From Pelargonium nanum (Eukaryota; Streptophyta; Magnoliopsida; Geraniales; Geraniaceae), in NCBI GenBank assembly GCA_036897485.1, contig JAYMTF010001670.1, positions 1 to 21,958 on the forward strand: DNA of 21,958 bases, read 5' to 3'. The notes beneath the pieces were generated by a model. The model saw nothing but the letters and a program-made list of their open reading frames with translations. It was not told the DNA's origin and did no database searches. The position numbers were made by a program, and so were the translations under genes. Below, in pieces: positions 20,959-21,958 of the stretch (positions are counted from its first letter, which is position 1; every line of letters starts with the position of its first letter).

Positions 20959-21064
20959 ACTCAAACACAAGACCTTATGAAAACCGAAACTTAAACCACT
21001 CGGCCAATGACTCGAACACGAGACCTCCTATATGAAACCCAATACTTAAACCACTCAACCAATG
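20959..21064 (-). repeat. Tandem tRNA-like (SINE-like) element
   Basis: Two adjacent copies (51 bp at 20959-21009 and 55 bp at 21010-21064) each show, on the minus strand, a tRNA-like A box of the form TGG(CC/TT)GAGTGGTTTAAG. Each is followed by a B-box-like GTGTTCGAGTC or TGTTTGAGTT. The A box resembles that of Ser/Leu-type tRNAs. Neither copy can form a complete tRNA, so this is a head-type SINE fragment or a duplicated tRNA relic. Confidence 0.55.
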
Positions 21065-21850
21065 ACTGGATGATATGTTTAGCATCTTAATCATCTTGTT
21101 TTTTTAACAAACGAATTGAGGACAATATTTTGGGCATGAAATAGGAGTATGCATTTTGATGATGGTTGGTTGGTAAGGAACAACGTGAATTTTGCTTTTA
21201 AGGTGACTGATCAATAATTACTCAATTTGTACATAATGGACCCTCCTTTCGATCGGTTGATTCAAAACCAATTAAACTTTGCGTGATATGGTAATCACAA
21301 TGAAAACAATTGATTAGCCATTAAAGCTTTTTAAAGTTAGTTTCATGTGATTATAAGAAGCATTCAATTTTCTACATGAAAAAAAGAGTCAAATTCCTAT
21401 TGCTTTCCTTTTCCTTTCTTTTAAGGCAGATAATGTTTTTTAAGATCAATATACAATTATTGTCCGTTTGTCAATGCTACTACACAAAAATGATGTGAAC
21501 ACTACCACAATATTTTGGTCCATCCGAACAACCTAACTAAGACATGGAAGAGCTTAAACCAATAGTGGCTTAGACTAATTAAACTATGTATAAAGTTGTG
21601 ACACCTTGTTAAAATTGTGTATTAAACGGATAACATATCATTTCATTACCACTACTTTACTTAAGCTAAAAAATAATAGCTCATATGTTCGTAAAGATTA
21701 ATGACAATGCTCAAAATGCAAAACAAATAATTGAGTGATGCAACTATGCGAGAATGTGATACTACACTAGTGTAACACAACGAATCTATTTAATTATACT
21801 CAAAGAATACACTAAGTAACGCGATAAATCTACTATTTGTTTATGTTTAT

Positions 21851-21958
21851 TACTCCCTCCGTCTCAAAATGAGTGTCCTGTTTGTCTAATTTTTTGTCCT
21901 AAAATTAGTGTCTTGTTTCTATTTTTAGGTTATTATATTATTGTTTTTTTCCATATTA
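21851..21958. mobile_element. Stowaway-like MITE, cut by the window edge
   Basis: The sequence from 21853 begins CTCCCTCCGTCTCAAAATGA after a TA at 21851-21852, the same type of terminus as the element at 2775. The second inverted terminus is not in the window. The family call rests on the terminus alone. Confidence 0.6.

Larger units (their letters stand above)
19400..21850. other. AT-rich intergenic region, no gene seen
   Basis: No exon chain or recognisable protein is found in either strand. The region holds simple repeats (TA tract, a 34-base A run, GCTA repeats near 20110-20125, TTC repeats near 20630), a 22-bp tandem pair and a tRNA-like tandem element, each listed separately. The rest appears to be diverged intergenic sequence. 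Confidence 0.6.

Noticed and set aside
20959..21064. A functional tRNA gene
   Set aside because: A and B boxes are present, but no acceptor stem pairing or complete cloverleaf can be drawn.
1..21958. CRISPR array, bacterial operon or integrated viral genes
   Set aside because: There are no regularly spaced repeats, no bacterial gene layout and no viral proteins. Intron structure shows plant nuclear DNA.

Overview
The window is nuclear DNA from a flowering plant. It holds multi-exon genes with GT-AG introns, AT-rich introns and spacers, miniature transposons, and close homologues of two plant genes. Protein similarity suggests a eudicot, probably an asterid. The order cannot be fixed from sequence alone; a Lamiales-like origin is a guess.

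Layout. 1-920: repeat-like spacer with a 42-bp perfect palindrome. About 921-4491: a decayed tandem duplication. Each unit carries, on the minus strand, a DUF4283/zinc-knuckle ORF derived from a LINE ORF1-like gene. Head to head with it lies a copy of the PTOX promoter, 5' leader and first codons. The outer copy of the PTOX start runs into a 5'-truncated LINE 3' end, whose A-rich tail abuts the start of the inner unit. The inner unit also gained a Stowaway-like MITE, for which the outer unit keeps an empty site. 4479-8922 (+): plastid terminal oxidase (PTOX/IMMUTANS), nine exons, with an in-frame TGA at 7131-7133 in exon 5. 8923-10500: AT-rich spacer. 11074-17598 (+): COP1, 13 exons giving an uninterrupted 687-residue protein, with a decayed duplicate of exon 6 and its flank inside intron 6. 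18314-18991 (-): an intronless RING-HC protein, tail to tail with COP1. 18992-21958: AT-rich spacer with simple repeats, a tandem tRNA-like element and the start of another Stowaway-like MITE at the right edge.

Biology. PTOX is the plastoquinol oxidase of thylakoids, needed for carotenoid desaturation and chloroplast biogenesis. COP1 is the light-signalling E3 ligase that destroys photomorphogenesis factors in darkness. Both concern light and greening, but they are separate genes and nothing here shows co-regulation. The most notable points are the PTOX nonsense codon, the LINE-junction duplication of the PTOX start with the 182-codon chimeric ORF it creates, and the internal exon duplication in COP1.
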